Shown: piece by piece, positions 7,637 to 18,192 of the stretch | Layout: every line of letters starts with the position of its first letter | Position numbering within the stretch: position 1 is the first letter of the stretch | Origin: Asterionellopsis glacialis | Lineage: Eukaryota; Bacillariophyta; Plagiogrammaphyceae; Rhaphoneidales; Asterionellopsidaceae | Length of the DNA: 22,972 bases | Direction of reading: 5' to 3' | NCBI GenBank assembly: GCA_014885115.2 | Contig: WKLE02006493.1 | Coordinates: 1-22,972 of the forward strand | Notes under the pieces: model-generated | Database searches by the model: none | What the model was told of the DNA's origin: nothing | Seen by the model: the letters and a program-made list of their open reading frames with translations, nothing else | Program-made: the position numbers and the translations under genes

Positions 7637-10600
7637 TTATGCACTCCATCCGACAGTTGGAATCTTGTAATATTCTTTAATGTGCCTTACAGGCATACCT
7701 TGGTCAAGCTTGCGGTTTAGGCAATCTGCAATCTGAATAGCACATTTGACATTGGTTACTAAGCTGACATCAAAGTCAACAGCAGCACGGCGAATCAAAT
7801 ATCCAGAAGTGATTTCATCACGACGGGTAGTGTCTTCACTGATATTGACAATCATGTCAATATTACCTTCCTTGATCTCATGAAGAGCTGTGCCTTCACC
7901 ATCGTCGTCATCATTGTCGGGCTTCTTGGTTTCAATCAATTCCAAGCCAAGCTTTTCTTTGTAGAACTTAGAAGTACCTGGTGTACCGTAAAGCCTGTAT
8001 CCAAGATCACTCAAAATTTGAGCAGATTCGGCAAATTCATTGCGGAACTTATTTGATGCAATAGATAAGAGGATAGAACGTTTGCGGTTAGGAAGCTTGA
8101 AGCCAGTGGATAGCAATGCTGACAAGAATGCTTCATGTTGATCTTCACCAAAGCATGCCACTTCTCCTGTGGATGCCATCTCTACTCCCAAAGTAGGGTC
8201 GGCACCACGAAGACGAGTGAAAGAGAACATTGGAGCCTTGACACACACATAATCAATATCTAACAAGGAAATGCGGTAAGGCTTCACATCCAAACCGCAC
8301 ATGGCACGAGTTGCCAATGAAATAAAGTTGTGGTTGAGAGTCTTGCTGACAAATGGGAAGGTACGACTTGCTCGAAGATTGCACTCAATCACTTGAACGT
8401 GGTTACCCTTGGCCATGAACTGAATATTGAAAGGACCTGTAATACTGAGAGCCTTAGCGATGGCACTGGCGTAACGCTTCACTTGACGAATGGTGTTCAC
8501 GTACAGCTTTTGTGCTGGTAACACAACAGTGGCATCACCAGAGTGAACACCGGCATTTTCCAAATGTTCACCAATAGCGTAGTTAAGAATATTACCCTTG
8601 TGAGCAACGGCATCAAACTCGATTTCCTTGGCTTCCAACATGAACTTCGTAACAACGACAGGCTTGTCGTCAGCAACGTCACTTGCAAGGTCCAAAAAGT
8701 TACGCAGTTGCTCTTCATCCGCAGCTACACGCATGGCAGCACCCGAAAGAACAAAACTAGGACGGACAAGGACAGGATAATTCACCTTTTCAGCAAACTT
8801 AACTGCTTCATCCTTGCTCTTGAGGACTGCCCATGGAGGTTGCTGGATACCCATTGTATCAAGCATGTCAGAGAAAGCACGACGATCTTCAGCGCGATCA
8901 ATATCTTTAGCATCGGTTCCAAGAATTTTAACACCGGAATCAGCCAAAGGACCCGAAAGGTTATTGGGGATTTGACCACCCACAGAAACGACAACACCAG
9001 CTGCGCCCTCCCGTTCATAAATGTCGGTGACACGCTCTAGACTGAGCTCTTCAAAGTAGAGACGGTCACTTTCATCATAATCGGTAGACACAGTTTCAGG
9101 ATTGTAATTTACAATGATGCTCTTGAATCCATCCCTTCGCAATTGTCGGACACAGGAAACTGCACACCAATCAAACTCGACAGACGAACCAATACAGTAG
9201 GCTCCACATCCCAATACCATTACACCAGCCTTCTTGGCTTCGGACAAATTTTGGTTTCTAGTGCCAACTGACATAGCACGTGCACGGCGATTGAATTCAG
9301 GAGTATCGGCGGAAAGATCCTTTGAACTGCTAAATTTGTACGCGGGTTGTAAGTGCTGCGATGTGTGCGGTTGCTCAACGTCGTCATGATCACCTGAGTA
9401 TGTCATGTAAAGATAGTTCGTCTGAGCTGGGAACTCAGCGGCGAGGGTGTCGATTTGCTTTACGCAAGGTACAACGCCTAATGCCTTACGCTTTTCTCTG
9501 ACTCGAGACTCGCCGTTGGTGCCGGATTGGAGATTGAGATAACGTGCAAGCTGACGATCACTGAAACCTGCTTGTTTCAATGCAAGCATACGAGCTCTTG
9601 CGTTAGTTTCAAGCAATTTATCGATGCTTCCAGCCTCTAAACAGGCTTTCCTCATGGAAGCAATGTTCTCGAGCTTGCTCAAGAACCACTTATCGATTCT
9701 TGTGAGCTCATGCACTTGATCAATGGTCCATCCTTGCTCAAGTGCAGTCTGAACAGCGAAGAGACGGGTGTCTGTTGGTGTCTTCAAGCGAGTTGCCAAA
9801 TCGACAGAGTCATCGATCAAGTTAGAATCTTCTCCGTCAAGACCATGGAGTGCTGGGTTAACCATACGGCAAGCTTTCTGCATGACTTCTTCAAAGGAAC
9901 GACCAATGGCCATTACTTCGCCAACACTCAACATGGATGATCCGAGCTTATTGCTAACGCGAGCAAACTTCTTCAAATCCCAACGAGGCATTTTGAGTAC
10001 ACAGTAATCTAGACTAGGCTCGAAACATGCAGTTGTAGTCTTGGTGACTGAGTTACGAATGGAAACGAGATCTCTTCCCAAAGAGAGCTTGGTGGCTACG
10101 TAAGCTAGAGGGTATCCTGTTGCCTTTGACGCCAAAGCCGAGGAACGGGAAAGACGTGCGTTTACTTCAATAATGCAGTACTTTTCGCTCACAGGGTTAA
10201 GGGCGTACTGAATGTTACATTCTCCAACAATTCCTAAGTGACGCACCACCTTAAGGGCAGTCTTACGAAGCATGAAATACTCCCTGTTGGTCAATGTCTG
10301 CGATGGTGCAACAACGATAGAATCACCGGTGTGGATACCGAGCGGATCAAAGTTCTCCATGTTACATACAGTAATACAATTGTCACTTGAATCACGAACA
10401 ACTTCGTATTCCAATTCCTTCCATCCTCGCAAATCTTGATCAATGAGGATCTGGTTACTGGTAGCGAAAGCCTTCATAGCAAGTCCCTTGAGCTCGGCGG
10501 GGTCGTTAGCGAAACCAGATCCAAGTCCACCAAGAGCAAATGCAGCGCGAACCAAAACGGGGTAACCAATTTTGTCGGCTGCCGCCAAGGCTTCTTCAAC

Positions 10601-12632
10601 ATTGGTAGCACTGTAAGAAAGAGCAATAGTCTCATCGATCTCCTTGAGCTTCTCGCTGAAAATTTCACGATCTTCGGTGGCTTCAATCACAGGGATTTGT
10701 GTACCAAGTACCTCTACACCGGCTGCCTGGAGCAAACCTGCATTCCACAACTCAACACCAACATTCAGTGCCGTTTGCCCACCCATGGAAACGATGATAC
10801 CATCAGGCTTTTCCTTGTTGATAATATCCATCACAACTGCCGGACGAATAGGGAGGAAATATACGCGATCTGCGCATGGGGCATTGTCGTGCTTTTCTTG
10901 TGATGTCTGAACAGTAGCAATATTGGGGTTGATAAGAATAACTTCAATACCTTCTTCCTTTAAGGCCTTGATACATTGACTTCCCGAATAATCAAACTCG
11001 CCCGCTTGGCCAATACTCAAACCTCCACTACCAACAAGCAGCACCTTTTTGTAAGTCTTGCGGTGGTAGTGAAGTCCGTCTTGAAGAACAAGGGGTTGGG
11101 TAGACTTACGCACATGCCCAACAAATTTCTCAAACAAAAATGCGGTATCTGTTGGTCCACCACTAGCTTCAGGGTGGAATTGAACACTGAAAAAGGGTTT
11201 GTTGATATGGATAATACCCTCATTTGTCAAATCATTGGCGTTGAGGAAAAGAGGTTTCCATCCCTCTGGAAGAGAGTTAGCGTCGACAGCAAAGCCGTGA
11301 TTTTGTGGTGTAATGTAACACCTGCCTGTTCGCAAATCTATAGCAGGCTGGTTCATACCACGGTTTCCGTATTTTAATTTGTAAGTCTTTGCACCAGCAG
11401 CAAGTGCAAGGAGTTGATTTCCTAAACAAATTCCAAAAATAGGGCGAGGTGGTTCTAGCTCGAGAGCATATTGAATAGATTTGATCGTTTGGGGGCACAT
11501 TGTGGGATCTCCAGGACCATTAGAAAGGAAAAGTCCATCCCATACAATGTTACTAGGATTAGCTTCGAGGTCGTAATCGAATGGAACTACATGCAGTTCC
11601 ACCTTGTGAGTTTCAACAAGATAGCGGATAATGTTGTATTTCATACCACAATCATAGGCGATGATCTTGGTTTCATTTCCAGCACCATAGACCTTCACTT
11701 CTTTCAATGAAACTTCACTTACAAGATTTCGCTTGTTGGGATCATCATATTCAACCAATGAAGATGACAATTCCTCCTTTGGATTCTAGGAATGTGAACA
11801 TCAGCGATCAACAGAAAAATCATTAATCGCTAAGAATATTTTTCAGTAATTCAACAAACAAAACTCAACAACGATACTTACCGTGTCAATACGACCAAGA
11901 ATAGAACCGCATTCACGGAGCTTCATGGTGAGAGCTCGTGTGTCTACACCGTACATGGCTGGAATCTTGTTGTCAGTGAGCCACTTTGACAAACTCTTTG
12001 TTGCGGCCCAGTGGGAGTGTTCCCAGGAGTAGGAACTCACAATCAAACCCGCAATGTGAATCGCACTACTTTCAAAGTATTTAGGAAGGTTGTGGTTATC
12101 CATGAGCTCTTCATCTGGGACACCATAATTTCCAATAAGAGGATATGTTAGAACGAGAATCTGCCCTCTGTAAGAAGGATCAGTAAGAGCTTCTGGGTAT
12201 CCAACCATTCCGGTGTTAAAAACTACTTCACCTGAAATGGACGATGGATGCCCGAAAGCAAAACCCTTCAATGGAGGAGAATCATCAGCCAAGTAGAGCA
12301 GCGATGGGTCTCCCTGAGTGTCAAGAGATGCAAAGAACAAAAATTAGATTAATTTCGCATTGTCGTGACAAAAGTGGCGCGCCAGACTTGTGACGTCACG
12401 TAAGGAATTTGAAGATAAGGAATTTTTCGAAAAAAAATCCTCGGACGTATATTATGTACTGGATTATACGTTGATCGAAATCGAAAAAATTTGGATCCGG
12501 TACAGAGATTCCAAATCCACCAGCATCCATCGATTTGTTTGCGCTGCACCTAAAGAACTTTTCAGTCAAGTGTTGCACACCCACCTGTGAATCGAGACAC
12601 TTGAACGTGTCGTTTCCAGAATCTTCGCCCAT
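7637..12632 (-). CDS. CPS: Glutamine-dependent carbamoyl-phosphate synthase, fused small and large subunits (3 exons, 1542 aa)
   Basis: Exons 12632-12585, 12313-11882 and 11785-7637; introns 271 and 96 nt, all junctions phase 0. The enzyme makes carbamoyl phosphate from bicarbonate, glutamine and 2 ATP for pyrimidine or urea-cycle/arginine synthesis. Small-chain N domain at about 17-160; class-I glutamine amidotransferase at about 195-385 with Cys280 in FGICLGNQ and His364/Glu366 in [12 protein letters not shown], so glutamine can be used. The two ATP-grasp halves run from about 397 ([20 protein letters not shown]) to about 1390 ([15 protein letters not shown] opens the second half). An MGS-like regulatory domain fills 1394-1542. 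No aspartate transcarbamylase or dihydroorotase is fused. By eye it is closest to animal CPS I/III. The start ATG follows an in-frame TGA and no mitochondrial presequence is visible, which favours a cytosolic enzyme unless another 5' exon exists. CPS II versus III is left open. Confidence 0.95.
12391..12398. promoter_or_regulatory. Perfect CRE/bZIP palindrome TGACGTCA in CPS intron 1
   Basis: The octamer lies within a 10-bp palindrome GTGACGTCAC (12390-12399) inside the first CPS intron, close to a second palindrome GGCGCGCC at 12376-12383. TGACGTCA is the CREB/ATF-type bZIP consensus. In the diatom Phaeodactylum, TGACGT half-sites act as CO2/cAMP-responsive elements of a carbonic anhydrase promoter (established knowledge). 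Function here is inferred from sequence only. Confidence 0.45.
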
Positions 12633-12928
12633 ATTTCAATATTTCCTGTTGTAAAGTAAATTCCAAGCAGTGTTTGTGAGTATTTTTAGAGTGCGATGAT
12701 GAAATTGATTAATAACGCAATCATTTCTTGTCATGAGCTTACCAGGCGGTGAATATTTTTTTGAAAATTATTTTGTGAAGAATTTTTTAATGGTGATGTT
12801 TTGACTTTCAATGTCTGGCCGTTGTGCGACAAACCATGCGTGTATGTGTCAATTGGTACATTTTTTACAGAGCTTGCGTCAAACATCTTCAAAACCATAC
12901 ATGATCCCCTCCAATAGGAAGGGAGAAC

Positions 12929-12957
12929 ACGTCACCTTTCACGTCAAAACAGCGTCA
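12929..12957 (-). promoter_or_regulatory. Three phased TGACGT-like bZIP sites upstream of CPS
   Basis: Read on the minus strand (CPS direction) the sites are TGACGC (starting 12957), TGACGT (starting 12946) and TGACGT (starting 12934). All three are in the same orientation, spaced 11 and 12 bp, about one helical turn. They sit about 300 nt upstream of the CPS start codon. The motif matches the half-site bound by CREB/ATF-like bZIP proteins. That they regulate CPS is inference. Confidence 0.5.
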
Positions 12958-13164
12958 CATCCATCAAAAATATATTCTACTGGCTGTGAGGGCATTTGAA
13001 CCAAATTTTCAAAAAATAGCCTGTTCTTTGTTGGAACCAGTCGTCTGCTTACGTTTTACAAGACATCAAACAGGGACTTGACAGTTCATGAATTGTATTC
13101 TGCACAAAGTCTAATCTGAAATTGGGTATATATTTGAGAAAAAAAAGTTGAAAAATGTCGGAAA

Positions 13165-13206
13165 GATGTTGATTATTATTCACAGGATGTTGATTATTAT
13201 TCACAG
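13165..13206. repeat. Perfect tandem duplication of a 21-bp unit
   Basis: Two adjacent identical 21-bp copies, 13165-13185 and 13186-13206, each beginning GATGTTGATT and ending TTCACAG. They lie just past the stop codon of the pseudouridine synthase gene (its 3' UTR on the minus strand). The perfect identity suggests a recent duplication. Confidence 0.9.
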
Positions 13207-13227
13207 CATTATCTATAGATTTTTAAA

Positions 13228-14640
13228 TCAAAATGGTGTCGGTGCCTCCCAGGTCATTTTTTCTCCATTGATGGGATGTTTTATTTCGAGTTTTTTTGCG
13301 TGAAGACACATGTTTTTACCCTGTTCAAGGAGAACATTGATTTCCTTTTGTAGCTTTATACTAGCTCTACTTGGTGCAATGGTATCCATGACAGCTTCGG
13401 AAAATCCACCATTTGCAGATGACTAAACGATATTTACAATTGAACCAAACTGGGTAAGAAGAAGCAAAGAAGAAGGAAGAACTTCGCAAGAAAATTGACT
13501 AGTTTTTTCAATTAACTCACCTCTCCGTAGATACCGTATGTGGGGTCGGCTACAATGGGGTGGCCCATTGCTGCGCAATGAACTCTTAATTGATGGGTTC
13601 TGAATTGAAATGAATAAAACAGAAGAGTGAGCCAAGAATTACTATAAAAAATGAATGGATATGAGCTAGTGATGATTTTATGTCGAAGGTGAAAAGTCTC
13701 TGTATGCCACGTACCTTCCTGTTATTGGATTTAGTGATAATCTTGTCACAGGCAAGTCGGTCTGAGGAAGTACAGTCCTCTCTATTACAGTAAATTCTGT
13801 CTGGCTTGGTTTAGGTTTTTTCTTCATAATTTTTTTCCATCCATGGTGCTGTAAGTCTTCTACTACTTTAGCTGCTGCTGCTTCACTTGATGGTGTCGAA
13901 ACTCTCATAAATGGAGGTCTTTCGTGATCCCGTTGTAGAGGCAAGTCAATCAAACCTTCGTCTGGTTTTACATGACCACAAACCAAAGCCTCGTATCGTT
14001 TATCAACTTGTTTCTTTCGAAAGAATTCGTGCAACTTGGAAACAGCTCTCATTGTTCTGCCAAAAATAACAAGTCCACTTGTATCCATATCCAGACGGTG
14101 AACGATCATGGTATCTCTCTTCATTTTAGAGTCTTCCGGAGCAGATGAAGAAAATTGTTCGTGGACCAGACCCAAAAGTGATGGATTATGATTTACTCCA
14201 GGAACACAAAGAATTCCAGATGGTTTGTCAGTCACCACAATATCATCATCCAAGAATATTACCTTGAGATGCTTCTCTTTTGACACGGGTGCTCCAGCCT
14301 TATCAGCCGCACGTATTTTTCTCATTTGACGTTCGTACTGTAGAACAGTTTCTGGAATTTCTTCTCCATTGTGGTCATTCTTTTCCTCGCATTTTAATGG
14401 CGATGGTGATGATGGTTTTTCTGGTATTGGTACAGGTTCACTTCTTTTCATGGATATTTCCACTCTATTTCCTTCAAAATTACAATGATATCCATCATGA
14501 TGTTTTGAATTTACAGTGCTGTCGATTGAAGCTGCCACTGTCGCAGCATTCATCGCAGTGAACAAACGTTTTGATTTGTTCTGGACGTGACGATTACGTG
14601 CTAAATTTTGATACAACGCAACCGAAAGGCGACCTGCCAT
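13228..14640 (-). CDS. RluA-family RNA pseudouridine synthase (3 exons, 399 aa)
   Basis: Exons 14640-13715, 13599-13521 and 13422-13228; introns 115 and 98 nt, GT-AG, together 1200 nt in frame. It converts a uridine in rRNA or tRNA to pseudouridine. The catalytic motif [11 protein letters not shown] starts at residue 181, with Asp184 the expected catalytic residue. The first junction completes the family motif as [17 protein letters not shown] followed by ADPTYG; without splicing this motif is lost, which strongly supports the intron. The C-terminal exon ends with the family tail pattern [12 protein letters not shown] then WEAP. Residues 1-38 are rich in Arg, Ser and Ala without acidic residues ([18 protein letters not shown]), resembling a mitochondrial presequence; residues 40-120 are a poorly conserved linker. 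There is no S4 domain. Target RNA cannot be told from sequence. The ATG at 14640 is the start of the open frame. Confidence 0.93.
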
Positions 14641-15989
14641 TCAGATGGTTTCAAAACAGGTGGTTAAGCTCTTTTAAATATAGGACCTTTGAACGGGGAT
14701 CTTTGAAGTTTTATTTCGATGAAATACAACTAAAGCTTTCTGTTGACCTCTAGAGATGATTGTTCAGCAATGCCCGTTGGACTCACTGCATCATCTAGTT
14801 TAGTGGAGGCGAAAAAGGGCGTAACGAAAGAGGGACACCCGAGGGAGCATCGAGTCAAAAAATTAATGATTGTTGATTTCAGGCAGCAGTGATGGCCAGA
14901 GCAGTCATTCAAGTAAATAACCCTCTTGAGTCCCCTCGTGTACAATCGATGAATATACTATTTTATTCATGATTATTATTAATATATGTTCTGTTAATAC
15001 AAATAACGTTTACGGTTACCATCGAATCCTACGATTGCTGGGAAGTATGATATATTATTTAATTTATAACACCATCAAAGAAAATACCTGGTACACTGGA
15101 CAATATTCATGGTACTGTAGGAACGAGATGACAGGTGGAATGGATTTTTCCTTTCATCAGGGAAAACAAGTATATATAAAATAATGCAAGTTCGTAAATA
15201 TACGACGAAATCTTCTACCGGGTACCATACAATTCTACTTATTTGTATTTTATTATGGCTGACGCAGGAAAGAATGATGGCTATTGGTAGACTAAAAGCA
15301 ACGGAGAATACCTTACATTCCGATCCCGGTTCACGGCTGTTGGAGTATCATCGTATTCAGCGATTTTATTTAAGAGATACATGTTGTAGTATTAGTGAAA
15401 GTTTCTAAAAATACAGAAAAGTTCTTGGTTGAAAAGGCCATTCAGATTCTTCGATTCAGAGAGATTCGTTTTTACTTTGGTTTGTATGAAAAATATAGAT
15501 GAACTGTAGGGTTTATAGCAAGTTTGAAAGTTGGATTGATATTATGTGTACCAGGCAGGTAAAGGCAATAAAGAATTTTCGAATAAATTTGTTAGGTTGA
15601 AAGGGCCAAGTGGTTAATTGTTATTTATATAGTTACGGCATCCCATGTTTGACAATTTTCCACAGTAGGCTCTATTGCCCTTCGATTAAAAACTCCAATA
15701 AAATTCCCGAAACAACTGTCAATTTCCTAGCACTTGGAAAGCCACGTTCTCGTCCTGCACCGGAATTTTGAGGCTTTAGCGAAGCTTCTGCCAGTACTGC
15801 GTTAGCACACTCATTCTTGTGTGGCGAAGTTTATTGTGCATCCGGAAACTGCAGATCAACAAAACTTTTGGTTGAAGACGAAGCCTTGTGCTTACTGGAA
15901 CGTACTTTACGATTGCTGACTTCGAAAGTGCATGGTCGAATATCAAAGTTATTGTTGGTCAAAGTAATAGAACAGATTTCACAATAAGA
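14641..15989. other. Long divergent spacer, no supported gene
   Basis: About 1.35 kb between the head-to-head pseudouridine synthase and TPR genes, the largest non-coding stretch in the window. It should carry both promoters. Two small ATG-initiated frames, 14969-15184 (71 codons) and 15184-15408 (74 codons), overlap as TAATG; they look AT-biased and match nothing I know. The second has a short hydrophobic stretch (ILLICILLWL). In the TPR gene frame the sequence is open from GTG at 15888, but the first ATG is at 15990. I saw no tRNA B-box with a pairing T stem. Confidence 0.45.
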
Positions 15990-17630
15990 ATGCCTCAAAC
16001 TCGGAGTTCATCAGTAGTTTCAGCTAGGTCGGGTAATTCCATCAGTAATTCCATCGCAACCGCACCGTCTTCTTCGTCAGGTCGTTTCTTTGGTCGACTC
16101 TCCAAATTTGTAAAACGGCGTAAAAGATCAAGTCGTACGATAAGGACTGTCGCAAGCAATACCAGTGGATCGCAATCATTGACATCGTACCCCTGTCAAG
16201 ATATAACACGTAGTCTTCATGATTCGAGTACATCAGTTCGCTTTAATTTCTTAGGTGGCAGTGACAATAATACGAATCAAAATAGCAAGGAGGAAGCGAA
16301 AAATTTGGTGGAATTGGGTGAACAGGAGTTCAAGGCAGGACGGAATGAAGAAGCATTGGATTGTTGGCTTCAAGTATTAGGACTGAGGCATAGTCCGGAG
16401 AGTAGTGAATATAATCAGCGCGCCTTATGGAATCTTACTATACTTCAATTGAAACTTGCGGCGACGTTGCCAGAAAAAGCAGACGACGATGATAAGGCAC
16501 AGCATCGAAAAAATGCACAAACGTATCTTTTTCGTCTTGTGGGAGAACACCCCATTCCAGATGAGTGGCTTCAAGAAATTCTAACTGATCAAACCACGGC
16601 ATCCGATGTCTTGGAACTTCTCATGGAAATTAAACAATGGTCTCCTGCACTGTTACTGGCTGAAAAGCTTGAACGGGATACGAACCAAATACGTTTTGAA
16701 ATGGCTACGACAACAGAGCATTTGGAACAGTGTCGTTCTTCTGATCAAGAGCACTGTGAGTTGGACCGACAAGTTTTGAATTCGCTTGCCCAGGCATATC
16801 TGGAACAGGGTAAATTTGACACTGCGTTGGAACGCAATGCTGAATTGATCAAGGCGTTAAATTCTGAATCAGCAACGGATGTGACAGGCAGTGAAATGTC
16901 CAAGGCATACACGCAACAGGCACAGATTTTTTTGTCATTAGGACAAACGGAAGTTGCTTGGGAATCTCTGGAACAGGGTGTTCGTCTTTCGGCAACCATG
17001 GACCACCAAGACGAAGACACCACCTCAACCTCATCGGGAGTGAAACAAAGTGAAGAAGAAATGCAAATCAATCTGTATCAAGCCAAAGCAGAATTGCTTC
17101 TTCGGAATGGCCGTGTCACAGAGTGTTTGCAAACGTATAACGAATTATTGGTACATCTCCGTACTGTCAAAGGCCCAGTATGTCCTGAGGTTGCCAAAAC
17201 CCTCTATGGAATGGGACGTATCTGCGCCAAGGTCCATTGGTATCAAGAAGCTGTATCCTACTTTGCACATGAACTTCAAGTTACCAAGCTATTGTATGGC
17301 AAACATGATATTGAAGTAGCACGTATTTTACATGAATTGGCACGTATTTACGATGAAGAACTTGGAGAATATGATCGTGGTTTACGATTTTATAAAAAAG
17401 CATTAAAAGTGGAAACTGTAGTGCTGGAACGGTGTCGTGACGAACAGAAATCATGTGAATCTTGTGGTCTTAAATCATGTGCCAACCATATGAAACGTTT
17501 ACGTGAATATCAAAATCAAATTGGTGAAACACAAAAACTAATTGGACGAATTCATTACAAGAGTGGAAACTTTGGCATGGCTATGAGAACATCTTTTGGA
17601 GAAGGAAGTTTTGGTCAACTGCCTCGTTAA
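15990..17630 (+). CDS. TPR-repeat protein of unknown function (546 aa)
   Basis: Single open frame; the first in-frame ATG is at 15990, although the frame stays open back to a GTG at 15888. Residues 1-30 are Ser-rich, followed by a strongly basic amphipathic segment (about 32-52, GRFFGRLSKFVKRRKRSSR) that could be a nuclear-localisation or membrane/RNA-binding patch. Tetratricopeptide-like helical pairs occur at about 101-135, 261-294, 296-329, 350-383, 391-424 and 433-466. The last two, with PEVAKTLYGMGRICAK and DIEVARILHELARIYDE, resemble kinesin-light-chain-type TPRs. A compact Cys cluster follows at 479, 482 and 487 with His490 (CESCGLKSCANH). No enzyme domain, signal peptide or membrane span is visible. 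It is probably a protein-interaction scaffold; the partner is unknown. Confidence 0.85.
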   Translation: MPQTRSSSVVSARSGNSISNSIATAPSSSSGRFFGRLSKFVKRRKRSSRTIRTVASNTSGSQSLTSYPCQDITRSLHDSSTSVRFNFLGGSDNNTNQNSKEEAKNLVELGEQEFKAGRNEEALDCWLQVLGLRHSPESSEYNQRALWNLTILQLKLAATLPEKADDDDKAQHRKNAQTYLFRLVGEHPIPDEWLQEILTDQTTASDVLELLMEIKQWSPALLLAEKLERDTNQIRFEMATTTEHLEQCRSSDQEHCELDRQVLNSLAQAYLEQGKFDTALERNAELIKALNSESATDVTGSEMSKAYTQQAQIFLSLGQTEVAWESLEQGVRLSATMDHQDEDTTSTSSGVKQSEEEMQINLYQAKAELLLRNGRVTECLQTYNELLVHLRTVKGPVCPEVAKTLYGMGRICAKVHWYQEAVSYFAHELQVTKLLYGKHDIEVARILHELARIYDEELGEYDRGLRFYKKALKVETVVLERCRDEQKSCESCGLKSCANHMKRLREYQNQIGETQKLIGRIHYKSGNFGMAMRTSFGEGSFGQLPR

Positions 17631-18192
17631 AAAAATACCATGACAAACGAAGTGAATCTAACTATGCACCTATACTCTATTGGATATATTGTTCTCTTTT
17701 TTTTACTTTTGAGTTGGTCTATGTTTATACATCAGCGTTTTTGGAAGAAGTTGTCACACTATAGATTCTGATAAATTTTCATATTCAACTAAACACACAA
17801 TGTAATTAATTGTGACGTTTCACCACGAACGAACTATAAACTACATTGAATTACAATTTTTTGCTCGGATTGTTTTATTGTATCCAGTTTTTCTTCTCAT
17901 GTACGCAAATAATGTGTTTTCTTCTTTTTCTGCAACCAGCAGGTACAGATACATTTCTTTGAACGATTATGAAAATAGAAATTCTTCAACGCGTTGTTCG
18001 TCTGCCAAAACAAGTTTGAAAAAAAAAAAAAAAACCAAGATAATATACAACAGTATGTCGATGATGTAGATGCCCTAAAATAGTAATCACATTGTAGTAA
18101 ATAGGAGGATTGATTGATTGATTAGGTTTGGTTGTGAGTTTGAATACACGAACTCATTCTCTCTCTTTCTCTCTCTCTCTCTCTCCCTTTTT
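17631..18192. other. Convergent 3' spacer with low-complexity runs
   Basis: 562 nt between the stops of the TPR and proteasome genes. It holds a run of 16 A at 18019-18034, GATT repeats at about 18108-18124, a TGACGT at 17812-17817, and a CT microsatellite next to the proteasome stop codon. The open frame at 17812-18069 starts with GTG, ends in a Lys run made by the poly-A, and is not supported. Confidence 0.5.
18158..18187. repeat. (CT)n microsatellite
   Basis: An almost pure CT tract, broken once by TTT, ending about 7 nt before the proteasome beta-3 stop codon in forward coordinates. In the transcript of that minus-strand gene it is a (GA)n tract at the start of the 3' UTR. Confidence 0.9.

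Larger units (their letters stand above)
12633..13227. promoter_or_regulatory. Spacer with CPS promoter and pseudouridine synthase 3' end
   Basis: Both flanking genes are on the minus strand, so this 595-nt stretch holds the 3' UTR of the pseudouridine synthase gene and the promoter and 5' UTR of CPS. The notable content is a cluster of TGACG sites at 12929-12957 and a duplicated 21-mer at 13165-13206. It is otherwise AT-rich with A/T runs and no coding pattern. Confidence 0.5.

Noticed and set aside
8543..9040. 165-codon plus-strand frame inside the CPS gene
   Set aside because: Antisense shadow of the strongly conserved CPS coding region, with no domain of its own.
14969..15408. Two adjacent small ORFs overlapping as TAATG
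   Set aside because: Both have real ATGs, but composition looks like AT-rich intergenic DNA and no homology is recognised; a coupled gene pair is unlikely in a nuclear genome.
17812..18069. ORF with a C-terminal lysine run
   Set aside because: GTG start, lysines produced by a poly-A run, inside a convergent 3' spacer.
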